A stretch of 64,000 nucleotides of DNA from Streptomyces sp. NBC_01478. Lineage in GTDB: Bacteria; Actinomycetota; Actinomycetes; Streptomycetales; Streptomycetaceae. The position numbers and the translations under genes are program-made. The stretch covers positions 2,337,501 to 2,401,500 of the forward strand of contig NZ_CP109444.1 of NCBI RefSeq assembly GCF_036227225.1, written 5' to 3'. Positions 16,964-25,300 of this stretch are shown here, piece after piece. Below the pieces are notes generated by a model, which was not told the origin of the DNA, ran no database searches, and saw only the letters and a program-made list of their open reading frames with translations. The stretch's first letter is position 1, and every line of letters begins with the position of its first letter.

Positions 16964-17569
16964 TCAACTGGTGACGCTCTGGCGACGCTTCGCGCCGTAG
17001 GCCATCGCGTGCTGGACGACCTCGATGAGGACCTCCTTGACCGACGCGCGGTCGCGCGCGTCGCAGAGCATGAGTGGTACGTCCTCGTCGAGGTCGAGGG
17101 CCTGGCGTACGGTGTCGACCGGGTAACGGTCGGCGCCCTCAAAGCAGTTGACACCGACGACGAAGGGTATGGAGCGCCGCTCGAAGTAGTCGAGGGCGGC
17201 GAAGCAGTCCTCCAGGCGGCGGGTGTCGGCGAGCACCACGGCGCCCAGCGAGCCCTCGGAGAGCTCGTCCCACATGAACCAGAACCGCTCCTGACCCGGC
17301 GTACCGAACAGGTACAGCACCAGGTCGTCGCGGAGCGTGATGCGGCCGAAGTCCATGGCCACGGTGGTGGTGTGCTTGCCCTCCACCCCGCTGGTGTCGT
17401 CGACCGGACGGCCTGCCTCGGTGAGCAGTTCCTCCGTGCGCAGCGGCCTGATCTCGCTGACGGCGCCAACGAGAGTGGTCTTGCCCACGCCGAAGCCGCC
17501 GGCCACCAGGATCTTGAGCGTGACGGGCTCGACCGGGGGCTTGCCACGCTCAGAACGCCCGAAGATCAT
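16964..17569 (-). CDS. cvnD: Conservon GTP-binding protein (CvnD)
   Basis: A 201-aa Ras-like small GTPase, the last gene of a CvnABCD conservon. The Walker A motif GGFGVGKTT spans residues 24-32; switch II reads TPGQERF. The G4 motif NKxD is replaced by VNCF, as is common in this atypical MglA/CvnD-type family, so nucleotide specificity should not be assumed. In characterised conservons (for example Cvn9) CvnD interacts with the sensor CvnA and the Roadblock protein CvnB at the membrane, like eukaryotic G-protein-coupled systems. It is separated from cvnC by 96 bases but is in the same orientation. Confidence 0.92.
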   Translation of the reverse strand: MIFGRSERGKPPVEPVTLKILVAGGFGVGKTTLVGAVSEIRPLRTEELLTEAGRPVDDTSGVEGKHTTTVAMDFGRITLRDDLVLYLFGTPGQERFWFMWDELSEGSLGAVVLADTRRLEDCFAALDYFERRSIPFVVGVNCFEGADRYPVDTVRQALDLDEDVPLMLCDARDRASVKEVLIEVVQHAMAYGAKRRQSVTS

Positions 17570-17665
17570 CGATCTCTTCTCCTGCTTGATGGGCTTGATG
17601 GGGGTGTCGGCCCCCGGAACCGGTGGCCAGTCACGTCTCTGCTGCGAACTCCGGTTCCGCGCCGC

Positions 17666-18061
17666 TCACAGCGCCCGGAGACCGGTGATGACGTCGCGCA
17701 GAATACTCTCGTCCACCAGTTCGGCAGGCGGTACGGGACGCGACACATGCACGAGCTCCCCGTCCACCAGGTCTCCGATGAGGACCCGTATCACCCCGAT
17801 GGGCAGGTCGAGTTCGGCGGCGAGTTCGGCGACCGACTGCGGGGCGTCACGGCACAGGCCGACGATGTCCACGTGCTCCGGGGACAGCGTCTGGTCCGCT
17901 TCCGAGTCCTCCGCCTGGGACTCCGCGATCACCACCGCGATCAGGTCGAGGCGGTGCTGGGCCGCACTGGTGGTGCGGCCGCGCGTCATCGCGTACGGCC
18001 TGACGACCGGTCCGGCCTCGTCGTCGAACCAGTGGCCTCTTCCCTGACCGTCTTTGCTCAT
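17666..18061 (-). CDS. cvnC: Conservon DUF742 protein (CvnC)
   Basis: A 131-aa DUF742 protein with the family N-terminus VRPYAMTRGRT and a C-terminal winged-helix-like segment (PQSVAELAAELDLPIGVIRVLIGDLVDGELV). Its role is unknown in general; it is always found between cvnB and cvnD. Its ATG lies 9 bases after the cvnB stop, so it is almost certainly co-transcribed and possibly coupled. Confidence 0.92.
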   Translation of the reverse strand: MSKDGQGRGHWFDDEAGPVVRPYAMTRGRTTSAAQHRLDLIAVVIAESQAEDSEADQTLSPEHVDIVGLCRDAPQSVAELAAELDLPIGVIRVLIGDLVDGELVHVSRPVPPAELVDESILRDVITGLRAL

Positions 18062-18070
18062 GTCACTTCA

Positions 18071-18505
18071 CTACCCGCCGGAGGACAGGTCGGTGCGCGG
18101 AGCGGCCCCCAGATGCGCACCGACCCGCTTCACGAGCAGTGTCATCTCGTAGGCGACCTGTCCGACGTCCGAGTCGGCGTCCGCGAGGACGGCGAGGCAA
18201 CTGCCGTCGCCCGCGGCCGTCACGAACAGGAAGGCCTCGTCGAGTTCGACGACCGTCTGCCGCACGCTTCCCGCCTCGAAGTGACGGCCGACGCCCTTGG
18301 CGAGGCTGTGGAAGCCGGAGGCCACGGCGGCCAGGTGCTCGCTGTCCTCCCGGGTCAGGTCCTGGGACACACCGGTGGCCAGGCCGTCGCCGGAGAGCAC
18401 GATGGCCTTGCGGATGCTGGCGACGCGATCGACGAGGTCGTCGAGAAGCCAGTTCAGCCCGCGCTGGTCGGTCGTACCCTCGCCGGTCGCCTTTGGTGCG
18501 GTCAT
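18071..18505 (-). CDS. cvnB: Conservon Roadblock/LC7 protein (CvnB)
   Basis: A 144-aa Roadblock/LC7 fold protein (LNWLLDDLVDRVASIRKAIVLSGDGLATGVS ... FLFVTAAGDGSCLAVLADADSDVGQVAYEM). Roadblock proteins regulate small GTPases of the MglA/CvnD type. Its ATG overlaps the cvnA stop by four bases (ATGA), giving tight translational coupling with the sensor. Confidence 0.93.
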   Translation of the reverse strand: MTAPKATGEGTTDQRGLNWLLDDLVDRVASIRKAIVLSGDGLATGVSQDLTREDSEHLAAVASGFHSLAKGVGRHFEAGSVRQTVVELDEAFLFVTAAGDGSCLAVLADADSDVGQVAYEMTLLVKRVGAHLGAAPRTDLSSGG

Positions 18506-21360
18506 CGACCGTCCCCCTTAGTTCCTTGTGCTGTGCCGCCTCGGGCGTCGTCGCCCTCGGCGTTCTCCTCGCGGCCGCGCTGCCAGCCGCGCTGGAGCGA
18601 GGCCATACGGCTGCGCACCTCGTCGGCGTCGCGCTCGGCGACCTCCGCCGGGGTCGCGGCGCGCCGATCGGGGTCCTGTTTGAGCTGCGGGGCCAGGTTG
18701 GCCTGGCGTACGCGTCGGGGCAACGCTCCCAGGTCGGGCCCGGTCGGGCTCGGCGAGGTGTCGGAGTCCGGAGCGCCGGACGCGATCTCGGCACGCCGGG
18801 TGCGCCTGGGGAGGGCGGGCGTCTCGGGCGGCTCAGCGCGGCCGCGCCCCGGGGAGGCCTGGGTCGGCGTGGATTCGGCGCGCCCACCGGGCACGTCGGT
18901 ACGGCGGCGTAGCGGCGTGTCACCGCGACGCCGGGCCGGGAGGGGTGCGGGCCCGTCCGTCTCGGGTGCGCCGAAAGTCGGGGCCTTGGAGGGGCCGTCG
19001 AAACCGTCGTCCACGGAGTCCCCCGGTTCGCGTCGGGAACGCGGCTCGACGACCGGGCGTCCATGGGAGCTGACCAGCTTGGGAGTTCGGCGCCGCGGCA
19101 GCGGAAGCGGCTCGCCTCGGTGACCGTCCACGTCGGCTCCGCGCGGGCCGTCGTGGGGCTCCGGGACCGGTTGATGCTGTTCTACGGAGCGGACGGGTGC
19201 GAGGTCGTCCCGGTGCGCGGAGGTGCGGCGCGGGCGGAAGATCCCGCCGCGTTCGCCGTCCTCGTCGTCGAGCGTGTTCGGGAAGCCTTCGAGGGCGTCC
19301 AGGTCGACGGGGGCTTCCAGTTCGACCGGGCCGTCCAGGAGCGCGGGCGGCAGTCCGGGCAACTTCACGGGCACTTGGGAGAGCGCGGAGCGGCGGCTCT
19401 CCTCCAGCTCGGCCTCCTTCGTCGGCCGGGGCCGGTCGAGGCGGAAACCGATGCCGTTGGTGTCCGGAACCTCGTCGCTCAGCAGGGCGTCGGGGATGAA
19501 CACGACGGCGGTGGTGCCGCCGTACGGGGAGGGCTGGAGCGAGACGCGGACGTTCTGCCGCTGGGCGAGCCGGCTGACCACGAAGAGGCCGAGGCGGTCG
19601 GTGTCGGAGAGTTCGAACTCGGGTGTCTCGGCAAGCCGGAGATTGGCGTCCAGGAGTGCCTCGGCCGCCATGCCGAGGCCGCGGTCGTTGATCTCCAGGG
19701 TGAAGCCGTTGGCGACCCGCTCCCCCAGGACCTGGACGGCGGTGTGCGGCGGGGAGAACACCGTGGCGTTCTCCAGGAGTTCGGCCACCAGGTGGGTGAG
19801 GTCGGCCACGGCGGGACCGGTGACGGCTATGCGCGGCAGCCGGCGGACCTCGATGCGCTCGTAGTCCTCGACCTCGGCGACGGCCGCTCGGACGATGTCC
19901 ATGAGCTGGACCGGCTTGCGCCACTGCCGGGAGGGGGCCGCTCCGGAGAGGATCACCAGGCCCTCGGCGTGGCGGCGCATACGGGTGGTCAGGTGGTCGA
20001 GGCGGAACAGGTCGGCCAGTTCGTCGGTGTCCTCGGTCCTGCGCTCCATGGTGTCGAGCAGGGTGAGCTGCTTGTGCAGCAGGACCTGGCTGCGCCGGGC
20101 GAGGTTGACGAAGACCTCGGAGACCCCGGACCGCAACTCGGCCTGTTTGACGGCGGCTTCGACCGCGGCGCGCTGCAGGGTGTTGAGGGCCTGGCCGACG
20201 TCGCCGATCTCGTTCCGGTCGTACTCCAGGCGCGGGACCTCGGTCTCCACGTCGACGACTTCGCCGACGGACAGGCGGCGCATCACGCTGGGGAGCCGGA
20301 CGCCGGACGCCTCGTGGGCGTCCAGGCGCAGTTGGCGCAGGTCGCGGATGAGGCCTCGGCCGATGCGCACGGACAGGAAGACCGAGAACAGGAGGGCGAT
20401 CAGCCCCAGGACGCCCGCGATGGCCGCCTTGAGGATGACGCCGATCGCGACGGGGCGGACGCGGTCCTGGTAGCGGTCGTTGGCCTGGTCGTCGAGGGTG
20501 CCGAGCTTGGCCAGCACGGCGCCGGCCGCGGTGTTCCAGGTCTGCGCGGTGACGTTGCGGGGCGTGCCGGAGGTGGCGGACACGGCGGCCTGTTCGGCCA
20601 CGCGCAGGGGGGCGCTGGCCGCGTTCTTCCAGAAGCGTTCGAAGTGGCCGCGCTCCGAGGAGGGCAGCAGCGGCAGGTTGATGTCGTACAGCAGAGTGCG
20701 CTGGGCGACGAGGTCGGAGACGTCGCGGGTCTCGTTCCGGGTGAGCTTGCCGACGATCAGGGAGGAGCCGAGCAGGGCGTCCTCACGGGAGAGGAACTCG
20801 CGGGCGCGGGCGAGGTTGACGAGGGCGCGGTACTGCTTGTCCATCTCGACGTTGTCGACGACGTGGAGGTTGGACAGCAGCACGTAGCAGGGGTCGACCA
20901 GATGGTTGTAGAGGTCGAGGGCCTGGGCACGGCTGACCGTACCGTCCTCGACGCTGCGCCGCAGGGACTGGAGACCGTCGAAGGCGTCGAGGACCGCGGA
21001 GACACGGCTGTCGGTGGCCTGCCCCATCGCGTCGCGCACGTCCGGGTTCTCGGCGTTCTTGCGGATCCTGGCGACGGCCTCGTCGGACGCGGCGCGGCTG
21101 CGCCTGAGATCGGTGAGCCCGTCGGCGGCGCGCGGGTCGGCGAGATAGACGAGTGACTGCCGGCGTTCCTGCTGGATGACGCGGACCGTGTCCTCGGTGG
21201 GGTAGCCGATCTTCTCGACGACCGACGACACGTTGAACAGGTCTCCGGCCGCCCGGCCGGTGAGGACCGTGGCAAACGCCCAGATCGCGGTCAGGGACAC
21301 GAGCGGCACGAGAAGAAGCGCCACGATCTTCCGGCGGATGGACTTCCCGCGAAAGCGCAT
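18502..21360 (-). CDS. cvnA: Conservon sensor histidine-kinase-like protein (CvnA), nitrate/nitrite-sensor type
   Basis: A membrane sensor of about 952 aa. One transmembrane helix near the N-terminus (IVALLLVPLVSLTAIWAFATVL), an extracytoplasmic NIT-type helical domain (about 40-310), a second helix (VILKAAIAGVLGLIALLFSVFLSV), a HAMP-like linker, then an ATPase domain with N-box LLENATVFSPP and G-box INDRGLGM. The phosphoacceptor helix contains DHLTTRMRRHAEGLVIL. The last 300 residues are disordered and rich in Pro, Arg and Glu. The ATG at 21360 has GGGGGAGG directly upstream; the frame extends 13 codons further. It heads the conservon and presumably passes its signal to CvnD. Confidence 0.93.
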   Translation of the reverse strand: MRFRGKSIRRKIVALLLVPLVSLTAIWAFATVLTGRAAGDLFNVSSVVEKIGYPTEDTVRVIQQERRQSLVYLADPRAADGLTDLRRSRAASDEAVARIRKNAENPDVRDAMGQATDSRVSAVLDAFDGLQSLRRSVEDGTVSRAQALDLYNHLVDPCYVLLSNLHVVDNVEMDKQYRALVNLARAREFLSREDALLGSSLIVGKLTRNETRDVSDLVAQRTLLYDINLPLLPSSERGHFERFWKNAASAPLRVAEQAAVSATSGTPRNVTAQTWNTAAGAVLAKLGTLDDQANDRYQDRVRPVAIGVILKAAIAGVLGLIALLFSVFLSVRIGRGLIRDLRQLRLDAHEASGVRLPSVMRRLSVGEVVDVETEVPRLEYDRNEIGDVGQALNTLQRAAVEAAVKQAELRSGVSEVFVNLARRSQVLLHKQLTLLDTMERRTEDTDELADLFRLDHLTTRMRRHAEGLVILSGAAPSRQWRKPVQLMDIVRAAVAEVEDYERIEVRRLPRIAVTGPAVADLTHLVAELLENATVFSPPHTAVQVLGERVANGFTLEINDRGLGMAAEALLDANLRLAETPEFELSDTDRLGLFVVSRLAQRQNVRVSLQPSPYGGTTAVVFIPDALLSDEVPDTNGIGFRLDRPRPTKEAELEESRRSALSQVPVKLPGLPPALLDGPVELEAPVDLDALEGFPNTLDDEDGERGGIFRPRRTSAHRDDLAPVRSVEQHQPVPEPHDGPRGADVDGHRGEPLPLPRRRTPKLVSSHGRPVVEPRSRREPGDSVDDGFDGPSKAPTFGAPETDGPAPLPARRRGDTPLRRRTDVPGGRAESTPTQASPGRGRAEPPETPALPRRTRRAEIASGAPDSDTSPSPTGPDLGALPRRVRQANLAPQLKQDPDRRAATPAEVAERDADEVRSRMASLQRGWQRGREENAEGDDARGGTAQGTKGDGR

Positions 21361-21778
21361 GGCCTCCCCCTGCTGGACCCCCGCCGGCCGGGGGTACACA
21401 TGTGCGTCAACAAACGGCGCGAGCCTACTACTGACACAGAGGTAACTCGAAGAGCTGTCCGGAGCGTGAACTTCCGCAACAGCGACCGGACATGGGGAGT
21501 TGTCGGTTCATTACGGGAGATTGCCGCCCCGATATTCCCGAGATCACCACACCCCACCCGATCGGTCCACTTGGCCAGTTGGCCGGAATTTTTCGTCCGT
21601 TGGGAATCTTCGTGGCATGTTGTTCGTCTTTCTCTACGGGACATGGGTGCGGAACCGGCCACAGGAACCGCATCCGCCCCCGGGCGGCGTAAAACAGGGC
21701 AGGCCGGGCACCCACTGGGGAGCCGGATTCTTCGGAGTCCGGGGCGAGTGGTGTACCGGCGGTGGGGAGGACACGTTG
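21361..21778. other. Divergent intergenic region between cvnA and a small membrane protein
   Basis: No gene is supported in these 418 bases. A weak ECF-like match on the plus strand is GGAAT (21603-21607), 17 bases, CGTC (21625-21628). Two closely spaced GGAAT boxes precede the membrane-protein gene. Divergent promoters are expected but not defined. Confidence 0.3.
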
Positions 21779-22318
21779 ATGGGCACGGCGGAGCGGCAAG
21801 AGGCGCTTGAGGACAGCGTGGTGGCGCGGTCGACGGGGGACGGAGAGGCTCGAAGGCGCTCGGACGGCCCGGCGGCGCAGTCCGACAGGCCGCGCGCGGC
21901 GCGCGCGACAGCGGAACAGCAGGAGTACTACCGCCCGTTGTGGATCGAGGAGCCCGCGCGTCGGCGCCGGCTGCCAGATCCGGTGCGTACGGCGGCCGTG
22001 CGGGCGGTGCTCATCATCGCCGTGACGCTGATCCAGGCGACGGTGGCCTTCCTGTGCACGATGGCCGGGTCCTGGCTGGCGTTCCCGATGGTGATCAGCA
22101 GCGTGGTCAGCACGGTGGTGGCCACCTGGGGCGTCCTGGACGTATGGGTGACCCGGCAGATGTGGAACCAGCGCAATGGCGTGGTCTCCGAGCCCAGCAG
22201 CACGGCAAGGGCCCTCCGCCGTGAGCGGCGTCGGGCCCAGCGTCAGGCGAAGGCCACCCGGCGGGCGCAGGAGCGGATAGCCCGCAAGGGCGGAGCCGGG
22301 CAGTTGTCGCACTCCTGA
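21779..22318 (+). CDS. Small membrane protein of unknown function
   Basis: A 179-aa protein, not recognised. A charged, disordered N-terminal 60 residues is followed by two hydrophobic helices (VRAVLIIAVTLIQATVAFLCTM and WLAFPMVISSVVSTVVATWGVL) and a very basic C-terminal tail rich in Arg and Gln. GGGAGGAC lies 6-8 bases before the ATG; a TTG three bases earlier is an alternative. It converges on the SMC-like gene. Membrane anchoring with a basic tail could suit nucleic-acid or phospholipid contact, but that is speculation. Confidence 0.65.
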   Translation: MGTAERQEALEDSVVARSTGDGEARRRSDGPAAQSDRPRAARATAEQQEYYRPLWIEEPARRRRLPDPVRTAAVRAVLIIAVTLIQATVAFLCTMAGSWLAFPMVISSVVSTVVATWGVLDVWVTRQMWNQRNGVVSEPSSTARALRRERRRAQRQAKATRRAQERIARKGGAGQLSHS

Positions 22319-22359
22319 GGTCCGCCCCCGGATGACGTTCGCCTACGGACGAGCTTCGT

Positions 22360-25300
22360 CTACGGAGCGGTCGGCGCCGGACGTTTGAACATCCGGGTCG
22401 CGGTGATCTCGCTGTGCACCGACTCACCCTCTCCGGCCGGGGCCTGCTGCGGCAGGCCCGGCCGGAGGTGCTCCTCCACGCTGATGTACTTGAGGCCCGC
22501 CCTCAGGTCGGCGTCGTTGCGCAGCCGGATGACCAGCGGGAACTCCGCGAGTGCCGTCGTGTCGAACAGGCCGGTGGTGTACAGGAGTTGGACACCGAGC
22601 GCGTCGGACACGGCGCGCTGCAGCTCCAGCAGATAGGTCGCGTTGGCCCGCCCGATGGGGTTGTCGAGGAAGAGCGTGCCGGCGTGCCGGTGCTTGTCGC
22701 GGCCCCGGTCGTTGGAGCGCAGCGCGGCCATCGTGCAGTAGAGGGCGATGGCCGCGGTGAGGAGCTGACCGCCGGAGAAGACGTCGCCCATCTGCCCGAC
22801 GGGCACCCGCTCGGCGCGCAGTACGGCGTCCGGCTTGAGGATCTCCACGGCGATGCCCTTGGGCTCCAGGGCCGCCCCGACTCCCCTCAGCAGCAGGGAC
22901 ATTCCGTCGCGCCGCATGTCGGAGTTCTTCTTCACGGCGGCCCGGGTCGCCTCGTCGACGACCGTACCGAGCCGCTCGGTGAGCGTGGCCTGGTCGGGCT
23001 CCTCGAAGCGGATGCGCAGGAACTCCTGCCCGGACCACTCGCCGAGCCCCTCGGGCAGCCGGGACAGCCGCTGCGCGGACCGCAGGGTCGCCAGCGCCGA
23101 CTCGACGAGCCCGCGGAGCCGGTCCACGATCGAGTCGCGGTTGCGCTCCAATTGCGCCAACTCGTCGGTGAGGACCCGCAGTCGGGGCGCGAAGGCGTCG
23201 GCCCACTTCTGCGCGTGCTCGGGCAGCGCGGACGCCGGCAGCTCACGGATCTGCTGCCGGGCGGGGGTGCGTACCTGCTCGTAGCGCGTGGAGTTGGCAT
23301 GCCGTACGAGGACATCGCTCGCCTCGCGTACGGCGCTCTCGGCGGCGGACAGGTCGGTGGCGCAGCCGCGCAGCGAGCGGCGGGCCTCGGCGGCGGAGTG
23401 CCGGGCCTCCTCCACACTGCCCGGGTACGGCTCGGGCTCCTCCTGCTCCTCGTCCGAGGAGTGCTCGCGCAGCAGGTCACGGAGCATCGCGGCGGTCTCG
23501 TCGAAACCGCCCGCCCCGTCCTCGGCGGCGCGGTGGGCGTCGAGGAGTTCGGCGTGCGCCTCGCGGGCCTGGCCCAACGCGTCGGTGCGGGAGCCGAGTT
23601 CGGCGGTCGCCGTGCGCAGCAGGGCCTGGGCGTGCTCGGCGTCGCGCGGGATCAGTTCCTCGGTCAGCTCGGTGTGCGCCTCGCCGTCCTCGGGCGCGTG
23701 CCGCTCGGCCTCGCCGCGCAGCCGTCCGAGCTGCTCGCTCGCGGTCGACACCCGGGTCTCCAGAAGCTGCACCAACTCTTCGGCGCGCGCCGCGGCGGCC
23801 TGCCGGGACGGCCCGTCGGAGCCGTCGGGTGACTGCAGCAACTGTGCAGCGCGCGTGCGGACCTTGTTGCTGAGCCGGTCCAACTCGGCGATCGCCGCGC
23901 TCTCGTCGCTCTCCGCCCGGGCCTGCTCGGCCCGCAGATCGGCGCCGACGCCGACCTTCTCGTAGAGCTGCGAGGCGGCCCGGTAGGCCTCACGCAGGGC
24001 GGGCAGCGAGGGCTTGGGGGCCTCCGGGTCGTCTTCCGGTACGTCGTCGGGGGCGCCCGCGATCTCGGAGCGCTCGGCGCGCAGCGCACGGGCCGTACGG
24101 CGGGCGTCGTCGGCGGCACGCTGGGCGGCGCGGCGGTCCTCGTCAGCGGCGCGGGCGCGCTCCAGGCAGGACTGCGCGCGGGCCTCCGACTCGGCTGCCT
24201 CGTCGGCGAGTTCACGCAGTTTGACCTGCCAGCCGGCGCGTTCGCGCAGCCGGAAGGCGAGTCCGGCGAGGGCGTCGGCGGCGCGCCGGGCCTTCTGCGC
24301 GGCCTCCTGTCGCTCGTCGCGCACCTGGGCGGCCTCGGCGGCGGCTTCGTCAGCCTCGGCCCGCACGGTCCGCGCCTCGGCCAGTTCGGCCTCGGCCTCC
24401 TCGGCGAACGCGCGCGTGTCCTGCGCGGCCTGTGCCAGTTCGACCAGCCGCCCGCTCGGGCAGCCGGTGCGCCAGGAGGCGAGCCGCGCCGCGAGCTCCC
24501 GGTCCTTGCCGAGCCGCGCGGCGAGCGTACGGATCTCCTCGTCCCGCTGCCCCGCCCGCGCGCGCAGCGCCTGCCGCTCCTCGTCGGCGGCGTGCTCGTC
24601 GTGCATGGCGGGGTTCGGCGGTACGAGGAAGACGTCGCTGGTCCGCGCGTCGGGCGCCGGTGTCGGGGCGAGCAGGGCGGCGGCCGTGCCGACGGCCACG
24701 GCGGACCGGGGCAGCAGGGCCGCGTCGTTGAGGGCCTCACGGGCACGCGCGTGCGTGTCCGGGTCGGTGATGATCACACCGTCGACCAGCTCGGGCCGGG
24801 CGGCGAGCACGCGCGCGTGGTCGACGGGGTCGACGGCCTGGGCGAGGTAACGCCAGCCGGGCAGGGCCGGGATGCCGTGCTCGCCGAGGTACTCCACGGT
24901 GGCCAGCACGTCCGGGCCGGGCGGCAGCAGGCCGCCGTCACCGAGCGCGCCGAGAATCCGGGAGTCGTCGGCGGCGGCGGTGCGCAGGTCGAAGAGCTGG
25001 CGCTCGCTGGAGGTGACCCCGTCGTCGAGCAGTTCGCGCAACTCGTCGGCGAAGCGGTCGAGTTCCTCGGGGGTGAGGGGGCCTTCGGCGAGCGGGCGGA
25101 AGGGTTTGGCGGTGCCGGCGCGGGTGGACGAGGGGGCGTTGGCGGCGGAACGGCCGCTTGCCGCAAGGCCGTTGGCTGAGTCGGTGTTCGCTGAGGCGGC
25201 GTTGACTGATCCGGTGTTGGCCGAAGCGGCGTTGGCAGAGCCAGTGTTGGCTGAGGCGCCGGTCCGTGCATCCGCCTCGGCGCCCTCTCCGTCGCCGCCC

